Positions 7,081-13,199 are shown, numbered from the stretch's first letter. The stretch: 13,199 bases of DNA from Desulfitobacterium sp. (GCA_012799495.1 JAAZLD010000178.1:1-13199); one strand, 5' to 3'. Numbers and translations: made by a program. The notes: generated from the letters alone by a model not told the origin.

Positions 7081-7464
7081 ATGGCTGGCAAACCTCAAAA
7101 ACACCCTTGGTGGTATAGCTTTAAATGGGCATTTAGAGGTGCATTCTATACCTTCAAAACCCAAAAACATATGAAATTTCATTTAGTGGCCGCAATCCTA
7201 GTAATTCTTGCTGCCTTTATCTTAGAGGTAGAACCTTGGCAATGGGCAGTCCTCTTCCTTACTATTGGAAGTGTAATAACAGCTGAAGCCTTCAATACAG
7301 CTATCGAATTAGTGTTAGACTTGACCCATCCCCAATATCACCCCTTAGCGGGCCTAGCCAAGGATGTAGCCGAAGGAGCAGTACTACTCTCCTCCATAAT
7401 TGCAGTCATCATAGGAGTAATAATCTTCGGCCCCTACCTATTGCGTGCCACGGGGACAGGTTAA
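7081..7464 (+). CDS. dgkA: Diacylglycerol/undecaprenol kinase family protein
   Basis: Small integral membrane kinase. Gram-positive members mainly phosphorylate undecaprenol and so feed lipid carrier back to cell-wall synthesis. It has 127 residues. An amphipathic N-terminus (WYSFKWAFRGAFYTFKTQKH) precedes three spans at about 35-49, 53-68 and 100-118. The catalytic signature AEAFNTAIE contains N72 and E76, and AKDVAEGAV (93-101) is also conserved. ATG 7081 is preceded by a weak GAAGAGAG site. The last residues, RATGTG, are encoded by the first unit of a REP-like array that begins at 7445, so the native C-terminus was probably replaced or extended by repeat insertion. Confidence 0.93.
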   Translation: MAGKPQKHPWWYSFKWAFRGAFYTFKTQKHMKFHLVAAILVILAAFILEVEPWQWAVLFLTIGSVITAEAFNTAIELVLDLTHPQYHPLAGLAKDVAEGAVLLSSIIAVIIGVIIFGPYLLRATGTG

Positions 7465-7597
7465 ACGGCACGGTGTGCCACGGGGACAGGTCAAATGGCA
7501 CACGTGCCACGGGGACAGGTGAAATGGCCCAGTCCTCCACGAGGACAGGTGTGACACAGGGACAGGTCAAATGGCCCAGTCCTCTACGAGGACAGGT
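7445..7597 (+). repeat. REP-like array of GTGCCA/TGGCAC hairpin units
   Basis: There are four direct 27-base units at 7445-7471, 7475-7501, 7504-7530 and 7551-7577. The second is a perfect hairpin with arms GTGCCA and TGGCAC and a 15-base loop starting CGGGGACAGGT; the others are variants. Two 20-base units at 7531-7550 and 7578-7597 are hairpins with arms GTCCTC and GAGGAC around a 3-base loop (CAC or TAC). Bases 7504-7550 and 7551-7597 are therefore two copies of a 47-base composite. The units resemble the CGGGGACAGGT-type palindromes that I recall near Y1 (IS200-like, REP-associated) transposases in Clostridia; no transposase gene is present here. Confidence 0.85.
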
Positions 7598-7761
7598 ACA
7601 GTGAGTGGCACAAACGGGCCCTATTATGGATATTGCTACTAGGATAAGTAAAAGGCATACTAATATATGCCGTAAAGCCCCAATGGATAGTTGAGGGGCT
7701 GCCTAGCTTAACTTGTATTAGCCTCTTACAGATAAACAAAATAGAGGAGGGGAAAAATGCA
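7598..7761 (+). other. Spacer between repeat array and cdd with two small hairpins
   Basis: No gene fits here. GGCATA (7654-7659) pairs with TATGCC (7666-7671), and AGCCCC (7676-7681) pairs with GGGGCT (7695-7700). Neither is followed by a T run, so I do not call a terminator. AGAGGAGGGG (7743-7752) is the ribosome site that serves cdd or the short out-of-frame ATG at 7757. Confidence 0.5.
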
Positions 7762-8229
7762 TTGGGAAAAGAAGCTAAAGATACCAATAAAGAATCTATT
7801 ATAGAAAAAGAACTTTTGGACCGAGAGAATATTTTCTCCACACAAATTAATGAATTGATAAATCAAGCCCAAGAAGCTTATAAAAAGGCCTATGCCCCAT
7901 ATTCCCAATACCAAGTGGGAGCGGCTGTTTTATGGGAATCGGGTCAGATAGTAGCAGGTTGTAATGTAGAAAACGCTAGCTATGGTCTAACTAGCTGTGC
8001 TGAACGAAATTCTATCTTTCAAGGGGTCTTTTTAGGAGAGCGCAAGATTAAAGCTATAGCTATTGCGGTACCTACTGATGCATTTCCCTCACCTTGTGGA
8101 GCCTGCAGACAAGTTATTCGGGAATTTGCCCAAGACTGTTTGGTTATTCTAGTTAACGGTAAGGGTCAGAAAAAAACAACTAGCCTAAAGGAGCTCCTTC
8201 CCGAGTCTTTTGGACCAGAGTTTTTGTAG
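7762..8229 (+). CDS. cdd: Cytidine deaminase
   Basis: Zinc enzyme that deaminates cytidine and deoxycytidine to uridine and deoxyuridine in pyrimidine salvage. The 155-residue frame has CAER (C79 as zinc ligand, E81 as the catalytic proton shuttle) and PCGACRQ (C112 and C115 as zinc ligands), the tetrameric three-Cys pattern. AYAPYSQYQVGAA and the NVENASYG substrate segment are also typical. About 25 charged residues before INELINQAQ are extra compared with B. subtilis Cdd. The start at TTG 7762 is uncertain: the AGAGGAGGGG site is better placed for ATG 7757, which is in another frame and stops after 15 codons at 7802-7804. An 11-base direct repeat (GTTTTTGTAGG) at 8220 and 8233 spans the stop codon. 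Confidence 0.92.
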   Translation: MGKEAKDTNKESIIEKELLDRENIFSTQINELINQAQEAYKKAYAPYSQYQVGAAVLWESGQIVAGCNVENASYGLTSCAERNSIFQGVFLGERKIKAIAIAVPTDAFPSPCGACRQVIREFAQDCLVILVNGKGQKKTTSLKELLPESFGPEFL

Positions 8230-8420
8230 GTGGTTTTTGTAGGATATTGATTAGCTTGTTATTTCTAAACCATTCGGATTTTAAGGAGATTTTAATAGCA
8301 CGTATTTCCGAAATCCATCGAAAAAACTACTCATAGAAGTCAAATTGTGTCAGGATAAATAGATTCAGAATTTCCTAGGTATAAAACAGACTGGTAAATT
8401 TACTTAAGGAAGTGAAGTGT

Positions 8421-9323
8421 ATGGAAGAAAATAAGAGCTTTCGCTCAGGGTTTGTAACAGTCATTGGCAGACCCAATGCTGGCAAATCCACTTTATTAAA
8501 CCACTTACTAGGACAAAAGATCCTCATCATGTCAGATAAACCCCAAACTACCCGAAATAAAATCCACTGTATTCTCACGGAAGAGCGAGGACAGGTTATT
8601 TTCCTGGATACTCCTGGGGTCCATAAGCCCAAACATAAATTAGGAGAATATATGGTAGGCACCGCTTTGGAATCAATCCGTGATGTGGATATTATTCTTT
8701 ATATGGTAGATGCCACGACTGAGTATGGCACTGGTGAGGAATATATAATCGAGAACCTCAAACAAACAAAAACCCCCTGTATTTTGCTCTTGAATAAAAT
8801 AGATTTATTGGAAAAAGATAAATTATTAGAGATGATAAAAGACTACTCTGCCCGTCATAACTTTTTAGCTATTATCCCCATCTCTGCCAAAACGGGAGAG
8901 AATACTGATGCCCTTCTCGACGTTATTTTCAAGGAACTTTCGGAAGGACCGATGTATTATCCTGAAGATCATGTAACAGATCAGCCGGAAAGGTTTATTA
9001 TGGCTGAACTGATTAGAGAAAAGGTTTTGCACTTAACTCGGGATGAAGTCCCTCACTCAATTGCTGTCGTGGTAGAAAGGGTGGAAGAAAAGAAAACCCT
9101 CGTAAAAGTTAATGGCGTAATTATTGTGGAACGTGATTCCCAAAAGGGTATCATTATCGGCCAAAAAGGACAGCGCCTTAAGGAAATCGGTCGCCTAGCT
9201 CGGGAAGATATTGAAAACTTGTTAGGCAGTAAAGTATTCTTGGAATTGTTCGTTAAGGTGGAAAAAGACTGGCGTAATAAAGGAAGAAGTCTACGAGAAT
9301 TTGGCTATTCAGGTGAAAACTAA
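8421..9323 (+). CDS. era: GTPase Era, 16S rRNA-binding ribosome assembly factor
   Basis: Essential small GTPase that binds the 3' end of 16S rRNA during 30S assembly. All G motifs are visible: G1 GRPNAGKS (16-23), G3 DTPG (63-66), G4 NKID (125-128) and G5 SAK (155-157). The C-terminal KH domain carries IIIGQKGQRLKEIG. ATG 8421 gives 300 residues, the usual size, with AAGGA ten bases upstream; the in-frame GTG at 8412 is too close to that site to be used. It follows the cdd gene, as in B. subtilis. The 191-base gap before it (8230-8420) shows no terminator, no convincing promoter and no gene. Confidence 0.96.
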   Translation: MEENKSFRSGFVTVIGRPNAGKSTLLNHLLGQKILIMSDKPQTTRNKIHCILTEERGQVIFLDTPGVHKPKHKLGEYMVGTALESIRDVDIILYMVDATTEYGTGEEYIIENLKQTKTPCILLLNKIDLLEKDKLLEMIKDYSARHNFLAIIPISAKTGENTDALLDVIFKELSEGPMYYPEDHVTDQPERFIMAELIREKVLHLTRDEVPHSIAVVVERVEEKKTLVKVNGVIIVERDSQKGIIIGQKGQRLKEIGRLAREDIENLLGSKVFLELFVKVEKDWRNKGRSLREFGYSGEN

Positions 9324-9371
9324 TCATAATCTCATTATTTATAAAAGAGCTTTGGATAAGTTTTTGTATTT

Positions 9372-9383
9372 AGGGATATCCCT
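9372..9383. promoter_or_regulatory. Perfect 12-base palindrome upstream of deoC (possible operator)
   Basis: AGGGATATCCCT is fully self-complementary and lies 31 bases before the preferred deoC start, in the 90-base gap after era. It could be a repressor site for nucleoside-responsive control of deoC, but no binding protein can be assigned from the sequence. Confidence 0.3.
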
Positions 9384-9413
9384 CTGAATAGTCCCTTTGA
9401 AAGGATGAGAAAA

Positions 9414-10061
9414 GTGAAGCTAGCCCAAAAGATTGATCATACTCTTTTAAAGGCCGACGCCACTGAAAGAGAAATTGTGAATTTATGTCACGAAGCTAAG
9501 GAGCATAGATTCGCTACCGTTTGTATCAACTCCGCCTATCTTTGTACTGCTGCAAAACTTCTTCATGGAAGTAATGTAGGAGTGGCTACCGTAATCGGCT
9601 TTCCCTTAGGAGCTACCATAACGGAAATTAAAATCCAAGAGGTTTTTGCCGCCAAGGCCCATGGAGCCCGGGAAGTTGATGTGGTGATGAATATAGGCTG
9701 GGCTAAATCTGGTAATTGGGAAGCTGTAAGAAAAGATATTTCTCGAGTAGTTGAGGCGGCTAAATGCTGCGGTGTGATTGTTAAGATTATTATCGAAACA
9801 GCTTTATTGAATGAGGAAGAAAAGCAGAAGGCTGCTGAGATTGTCAAAGATTCAGGGGCAGATTATATCAAAACCTCTACTGGTTTTGCTGGCGGTGGTG
9901 CCACAGTGGAAGATGTGGCTAAGCTAAAAAAATGGGTCGGAGGAAATGTCAAAGTAAAAGCCTCCGGAGGTATTCGTACTAAAGAATTTGCCTTAGAACT
10001 TATTGCAGCAGGAGCTGATCGTATAGGCACAAGCTCAGGGATTGAAATAATCAAAGACTAG
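9414..10061 (+). CDS. deoC: Deoxyribose-phosphate aldolase
   Basis: Class I aldolase that splits 2-deoxyribose-5-phosphate into glyceraldehyde-3-phosphate and acetaldehyde, the last step of deoxynucleoside catabolism. The Schiff-base lysine is K153 in DYIKTSTGF. The second essential lysine is K182 in VKASGGIRTK, and D89 in EVDVVMNIG completes the catalytic set. I chose GTG 9414 (215 residues, beginning MKLAQKIDHTLLK) because AAAGGA (9400-9405) lies eight bases upstream. The in-frame ATG at 9405 directly abuts this site and would leave no spacing. The gene is not part of the usual era-recO junction, but cdd lies two genes upstream, and both enzymes act on deoxynucleosides. Confidence 0.95.
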   Translation: MKLAQKIDHTLLKADATEREIVNLCHEAKEHRFATVCINSAYLCTAAKLLHGSNVGVATVIGFPLGATITEIKIQEVFAAKAHGAREVDVVMNIGWAKSGNWEAVRKDISRVVEAAKCCGVIVKIIIETALLNEEEKQKAAEIVKDSGADYIKTSTGFAGGGATVEDVAKLKKWVGGNVKVKASGGIRTKEFALELIAAGADRIGTSSGIEIIKD

Positions 10062-10157
10062 TGGTAAGCAAATAAAATCAAGAGAACACACTAGAAGTTA
10101 TAAAGAAGTTAGCTGCGCTAAGGTTACTGAAAAGGAAACAGAACCTAGTCAATACAA

Positions 10158-10206
10158 AGAAGTAGAATATAGAAGTAGAATAAATAGAAGTAGAATAGAT
10201 AGAAGT
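10158..10206 (+). repeat. AGAAGTAGAAT short tandem repeat before recO
   Basis: AGAAGTAGAAT occurs at 10158-10168, 10171-10181 and 10186-10196, with a partial AGAAGT at 10201-10206. The periods are 13 and 15 bases. Related AGAAGTTA-like pieces lie at about 10092-10110. The rest of the 172-base deoC-recO gap (10062-10233) shows no gene, promoter or terminator that I can support. Confidence 0.7.
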
Positions 10207-10233
10207 TTTTGAGAAAGACTAAGAGGTGAGGAT

Positions 10234-11049
10234 GTGGGAGTTTACCACGCCGATGCTATAGTGATTCGTAGCCGGAAGTTTGGGGAATCAGATAATATAC
10301 TGACCCTCTTTTCCCGAGAGGTAGGGAAAATAAATGCTGTAGCAAAAGGAGTCCGCAAACCCAAAAGCCGCCAAAGAGGGGGAGCACAACTATTTACCTA
10401 TGGTCAGTATCTAATCCATAAAGGGAGAAATCTTCATACTATAAACCAAGCAAGCCCGAAAGAGAGCTTTTCTCATTTGTGGACAGATTTAGACAAGACC
10501 ATGGCAGCTACAGCTTCTGCTGAACTTCTCGATCTAGCTACGATTCCCGGCCAACCTCATCCAGAACTTTTTACCCTTACTTTCTCTGCCTTTTTTCTTT
10601 TGGCTGAGGAGGAACCAGCTTTAGTCCAGTGTGCTTATGCCCTGAAACTAATGACTTATTTAGGGTACCGCCCCCTTTTTAAGGAATGTACGGAATGTGG
10701 GGCAAAAGTTCAGGGGGAACGTTTGCTTTTTAGCCCTGAGCTAGGTGGGGTGGTCTGTGGACAATGTCAACTCCAAAGAAAAAGTCCAATACAGGGGCAA
10801 AGAATTAGCGGAGGAAGCTTAGGACTGATGAACCAGCTTCTCCAGGGTGATTTAAAAAAACTAGGTCGCATCCGTTGGAATCAGTGGATGAAAAATGAAA
10901 TCCTGGATACTATACAGAAATACTGTGAAATAACCCTTGATAAAAGGCTTAAATCTTGGAGAATGGGGAGCCGCTTGGTGAACGTGGGACAAAATCCAGG
11001 CGGAAAGGATGAGCAAGATAATGAGCCCAGAGAAGTGGACGGAACTTGA
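10234..11049 (+). CDS. recO: DNA repair protein RecO
   Basis: Recombination mediator that works with RecR and RecF to load RecA on gapped single-stranded DNA. Its 271 residues show the N-terminal OB fold (VYHADAIVIRSRKFGESDNILTLFS..., about 3-80) and the C-terminal helical part. A four-cysteine zinc finger is formed by C152, C155, C175 and C178 (CTEC and CGQC). GTG 10234 is placed correctly behind AGAGGTGAG (10222-10230). An overlapping ATG at 10232 is out of frame and stops after nine codons. The 3' end overlaps the next gene by about 40 bases. Confidence 0.93.
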   Translation: MGVYHADAIVIRSRKFGESDNILTLFSREVGKINAVAKGVRKPKSRQRGGAQLFTYGQYLIHKGRNLHTINQASPKESFSHLWTDLDKTMAATASAELLDLATIPGQPHPELFTLTFSAFFLLAEEEPALVQCAYALKLMTYLGYRPLFKECTECGAKVQGERLLFSPELGGVVCGQCQLQRKSPIQGQRISGGSLGLMNQLLQGDLKKLGRIRWNQWMKNEILDTIQKYCEITLDKRLKSWRMGSRLVNVGQNPGGKDEQDNEPREVDGT

Positions 11050-11482
11050 AAAAATCGATACTTTACGGACAAGGTTTGATTTAACCTATGAAGAAGCCCA
11101 GCGTATCTTGGCAAGAGCCAATGGTGATCTAATTCAGGCTCTATCCGATTATGAAAAAGAAAAACTAATCGAAGATGGTCTAGTAGGTCAATTTTGGCAG
11201 GATAGCAAAGGCAGATTGAACCGTTTTTGTCAGACCCAAGTGAAACTGAAAAGAAGGGACAAAACCATCCTAAGTGTGAATGCCCCTTTAGGCTTAGCAT
11301 TAGCCTATGGAATTTGGCGTCGCCCGAACTTAAGAGTTTTGGCATTAGTAGGGGCTACAGCAGCGGCCTTTAGAGATTATAAATTGGAGATAGAATCTAT
11401 TATGGATGATGAAGATTTTTACCCCTATGGTTACACTCCAAACCCTATGTATTATGATGAGGTAACTACGGAATTAAATTAA
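11009..11482 (+). CDS. DUF4342-like protein with UBA-like N-terminal domain
   Basis: A 157-residue protein of unknown function. An N-terminal three-helix UBA-like motif is visible (about residues 12-50: LEKIDTLRTRFDLTYEEAQ then ANGDLIQAL), the pattern known from EF-Ts and NAC proteins. The middle reads VKLKRRDKTILSVNAPLGLALAYG, and a hydrophobic stretch VLALVGATAAAF (about 111-122) could be a membrane span. This two-part plan matches the DUF4342 family from memory. The C-terminus is acidic and Tyr-rich (DDEDFYPYGYTPNPMYYDE). ATG 11009 overlaps recO; ATG 11021, four codons later, is an equally plausible start behind AAAGGATGAG. It probably shares the recO transcript, as a new promoter begins right after it. 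Confidence 0.75.
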   Translation: MSKIMSPEKWTELEKIDTLRTRFDLTYEEAQRILARANGDLIQALSDYEKEKLIEDGLVGQFWQDSKGRLNRFCQTQVKLKRRDKTILSVNAPLGLALAYGIWRRPNLRVLALVGATAAAFRDYKLEIESIMDDEDFYPYGYTPNPMYYDEVTTELN

Positions 11483-11499
11483 AAGAATTTACCGTTTAA

Positions 11500-11528
11500 T
11501 TGACAATAGGATAAAAGAGGAATATAAT
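11500..11528 (+). promoter_or_regulatory. Consensus sigma-A promoter for the glyQS operon
   Basis: TTGACA (11500-11505) and TATAAT (11523-11528) both match the consensus perfectly and are separated by exactly 17 bases. Transcription would start near 11535, just upstream of the T-box. It lies directly after the stop of the DUF4342-like gene. Confidence 0.92.
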
Positions 11529-11549
11529 AATTCCAAATTGAATTGCTAT

Positions 11550-11762
11550 GTACGATGATGAGAAGAAGACTCGTTAATGCCTTATAGAGAGCTTGGGATG
11601 GTGGAAGCCAAGCAGGATAAGCGAGTTGGGGCAACTCAGAGTACTTTCGAAGAAAGGGGATCCTGGGTAAAACTTTAAGTAACCTCAAGGATCAAGCAGG
11701 GTGGAACCGCGGGAGCAATCTCTCGTCCCTGTAGCATAAGCTACGGGAGACGAGAGTTTTTT
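11550..11762 (+). ncRNA. Glycine T-box riboswitch upstream of glyQS
   Basis: Leader RNA that reads uncharged tRNA-Gly and controls termination. Stem I runs from 11550 to 11644: GTAC/GTAC and GAG/CTC at the base, ACTCG/CGAGT, CTTAT/ATAAG, and an apical GCTTGG/CCAAGC hairpin beside AGAGAG. The specifier is GGC at 11630-11632 in the loop strand TGGGGCAA. Stem II elements are absent, as in the compact glyQS class. A stem III is formed by GATCCT (11659-11664) and AGGATC (11688-11693). The T-box sequence AGGGTGGAACCGCGGG is at 11698-11713. Its TGGA would pair with a UCCA acceptor end, fitting tRNA-Gly with discriminator U. GCAGGG (11696-11701) can pair with CCCTGT (11727-11732) to make the antiterminator. 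Confidence 0.95.
11720..11762 (+). terminator. T-box regulated intrinsic terminator
   Basis: CTCTCGTC and CCTGTAGC (11720-11735) pair with GCTACGGG and GACGAGAG (11740-11756) around an ATAA loop. The stem has about 16 base pairs, one T-G wobble and one bulged A (11748), and is followed by six T. Its left arm also contains the bases that the antiterminator uses. Confidence 0.95.
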
Positions 11763-11790
11763 AATTAATTTCTATGAAGTTCATTTCTTA

Positions 11791-11860
11791 TATATCCAAT
11801 ATCCCATATCCCATATCCCATATCCCATATCCCATAACCCATATCCCTTATCCCGTATCT
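11791..11860 (+). repeat. Ten-copy heptanucleotide repeat (CATATCC) in the glyQ leader
   Basis: Ten contiguous 7-base units fill 11791-11860. Five are exact CATATCC (11805-11832 and 11840-11846); the others (TATATCC, AATATCC, CATAACC, CTTATCC, CGTATCT) differ by one to three bases. The array lies between the T-box terminator and glyQ, within the read-through mRNA. The remaining bases up to 11966 are AT-rich and show no further gene or regulatory motif. Confidence 0.93.
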
Positions 11861-11979
11861 ATCGTATATCTCATATTTATAGTACTTCTTATTTCATGCT
11901 TTTACGCGTTCTAATACCCTTTAACTCTTACTTTAGATTTTTAGAACTATGAATTACCACATTGCTAGGAGGTAAATTG

Positions 11980-12870
11980 ATGAAATTTCAGGACATAATC
12001 CTTACCCTCAATAAGTTTTGGGGAGAACAAGGATGTATCATTGCCCAGCCCTATGATATGGAAACAGGGGCCGGCACTAATAACCCAGCTACATTTTTAC
12101 GGGCTTTAGGCCCTGAACCTTGGAAAGTGGCTTATGTAGAGCCCTCACGGCGTCCCACTGACGGTCGCTATGGGGAAAACCCCAATCGTTTGCAGCACTA
12201 CTTCCAATACCAAGTGATTATTAAGCCCTCTCCGGATAATATCCAAGAATTATATTTACAGAGTTTAGAGGCCTTAGGGATCAATCCCAAAGAACACGAT
12301 ATTCGCTTTGTGGAGGACAACTGGGAGTCCCCTACTCTCGGTGCTTGGGGGTTAGGTTGGGAAGTTTGGCTTGATGGTATGGAAGTCACCCAATTTACTT
12401 ATTTCCAACAATGTGGCGGAATTGACTGTAAGCCTGTTTGTGCAGAGATCACCTATGGCTTAGAGCGGTTAGCTATGTATATTCAAAATAAAGATAGTGT
12501 TTATGATATCGAATATGTTGGAGATATCACTTATGGGGATATTTATCACCAAAATGAAATCGACTACTCTCATTACAATTTTGAAGAAGCAGATGTTCCA
12601 AGTCTCCAGACCTGGTTTGATATGTATGAAAAAGAGGCCATTCGAGTTGTAGAAAAAGGTCTAGTCATGCCTGCCTATGATTATGTCCTAAAATGCTCTC
12701 ATACTTTTAATCTTTTAGACGCTCGAGGAGCAATTAGCGTTACAGAACGGACCGGTTATATTGCCCGAGTGCGCAATTTGGCTCGCCTCTGTGCTCAAGC
12801 TTATGTGGAGCAACGGGAAAAGTTAGGTTTCCCCTTGCTGAAAAAGCAAGCTGGAAAGGAGGAGGCGTAA
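11980..12870 (+). CDS. glyQ: Glycyl-tRNA synthetase alpha subunit
   Basis: Catalytic alpha subunit of the bacterial alpha2-beta2 glycyl-tRNA synthetase, which charges tRNA-Gly with glycine. ATG 11980 follows AGGAGGT (11967-11973) by six bases and gives 296 residues, the normal family length; the in-frame TTG at 11962 lies before that site. It begins with the family's KFQDIILTLNKFWGEQGC and contains the class II motif 2 segment EPSRRPTDGRYGENPNR (54-70), then ITYGLERLAMY as motif 3. Expression depends on the promoter at 11500-11528 and the glycine T-box. glyS begins one base after the stop, so the subunits are co-translated. Confidence 0.97.
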   Translation: MKFQDIILTLNKFWGEQGCIIAQPYDMETGAGTNNPATFLRALGPEPWKVAYVEPSRRPTDGRYGENPNRLQHYFQYQVIIKPSPDNIQELYLQSLEALGINPKEHDIRFVEDNWESPTLGAWGLGWEVWLDGMEVTQFTYFQQCGGIDCKPVCAEITYGLERLAMYIQNKDSVYDIEYVGDITYGDIYHQNEIDYSHYNFEEADVPSLQTWFDMYEKEAIRVVEKGLVMPAYDYVLKCSHTFNLLDARGAISVTERTGYIARVRNLARLCAQAYVEQREKLGFPLLKKQAGKEEA

Positions 12871-12871
12871 A

Positions 12872-13199
12872 ATGGCTAAGGATTTTTTACTAGAAATCGG
12901 CTTGGAAGAGATTCCTGCTAAGTTTGCCCCGGGGGTACTTACCCAACTGCGGGAACTTGCGGAAAAACATCTTAAAGAACTGCGCCTAGATTATGAAAGT
13001 ATCAAAGTTTATACATCACCACGGCGTTTTGCTTTACTTATTATTGGTTTAGAGGAAAAGCAAAAAGATATAGCTACAGAAGTTAAAGGTCCGGCTAAAA
13101 AGGCCGCTTATGACCAAGAGGGCAATCTTACAAAAGCAGCCCAAGGTTTTGCCCGGAGCCAAGGGGTAGATCCGGAAGATCTTTTTGTCCAAGATTTTA
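12872..13199 (+). CDS. glyS: Glycyl-tRNA synthetase beta subunit, N-terminal part (3' end outside window)
   Basis: Beta subunit of the tetrameric glycyl-tRNA synthetase; the family binds tRNA and is required for charging. Only the first 109 codons are in the window, without a stop. The start MAKDFLLEIGLEEIPAKF is characteristic, followed by YTSPRRFALL and VKGPAKKAAYD. ATG 12872 lies behind GGAGGAGG (12858-12865), itself within the end of glyQ. The family normally has about 690 residues, so most of the gene lies to the right. Confidence 0.96.
   Translation, partial: MAKDFLLEIGLEEIPAKFAPGVLTQLRELAEKHLKELRLDYESIKVYTSPRRFALLIIGLEEKQKDIATEVKGPAKKAAYDQEGNLTKAAQGFARSQGVDPEDLFVQDF

Noticed and set aside
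7445..7597. CRISPR array
   Set aside because: Units are 27 and 20 bases but almost directly adjacent, with no unique spacers of 30-40 bases and no cas genes. They are hairpin repeats.
8230..8420. Possible small ORF or promoter in the cdd-era gap
   Set aside because: TAAGGAG at 8281-8287 is followed only by an ATA-initiated 13-codon frame, and TATAAA at 8380 has no -35. The GGATTT/AAATCC pair is too weak for a terminator.
10881..11345. Reverse-strand open frame of 154 codons across recO and the DUF4342-like gene
   Set aside because: It lies opposite two well-supported genes, has no recognisable domain and no ribosome site of note. The other reverse-strand frames (for example around 302-505, 1945-2193, 8375-8662, 9563-9847 and 12198-12389) are rejected for the same reason.
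11949..11975. Eight-codon leader peptide (MNYHIARR) before glyQ
   Set aside because: Its stop overlaps the glyQ ribosome site, which is suggestive, but it has no ribosome site of its own and the frame is too short to distinguish from chance. Regulation here is explained by the T-box.

Overview
The window is a stretch of a low-to-mid GC, endospore-forming Firmicutes chromosome, most likely a Clostridia member near Desulfitobacterium, Desulfosporosinus or other Peptococcaceae. That placement is inference. It rests on the sporulation genes yqfC and yqfD, a T-box leader before glyQS, strong AGGAGG-type ribosome sites with frequent TTG and GTG starts, and a membrane-type group 4 [NiFe] hydrogenase upstream. 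Every gene I can support lies on the + strand.

Layout. Bases 1-1287 hold the end of a group 4 hydrogenase operon: the C-terminal half of the large subunit, then the small subunit. A strong hairpin (1306-1349) ends it and also carries the yqfC ribosome site. From 1350 the window follows the conserved Firmicutes order yqfC, yqfD, phoH, pgpH (7TM-HD), ybeY, dgkA, cdd, era, recO, glyQ, glyS. Two genes depart from the core order: deoC between era and recO, and a DUF4342 gene overlapping the end of recO. The glyQS operon has its own consensus promoter and a glycine T-box with a GGC specifier. glyS runs off the right edge.

How the genes fit together. yqfCD are mother-cell sporulation genes. PhoH, YbeY, Era and RecO belong to RNA/ribosome maturation and DNA repair. 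PgpH is a membrane HD phosphohydrolase of the c-di-AMP-degrading family. DgkA recycles a lipid (undecaprenol or diacylglycerol). Cdd and DeoC are both deoxynucleoside salvage enzymes.

The non-coding parts are the unusual portion. They include a REP-like array of GTGCCA/TGGCAC hairpins that supplies the last codons of dgkA (7445-7597), a ten-copy heptanucleotide repeat between the T-box terminator and glyQ (11791-11860), an AGAAGTAGAAT repeat before recO, and a low-complexity Ser/Glu/Lys tail on PgpH ending at an A8 run. I see no phage, CRISPR, toxin-antitoxin or defence system, and no clearly new multi-gene system. The most novel points are the pre-trimmed hydrogenase C-terminus, the hairpin-buried yqfC ribosome site and the repeat arrays.
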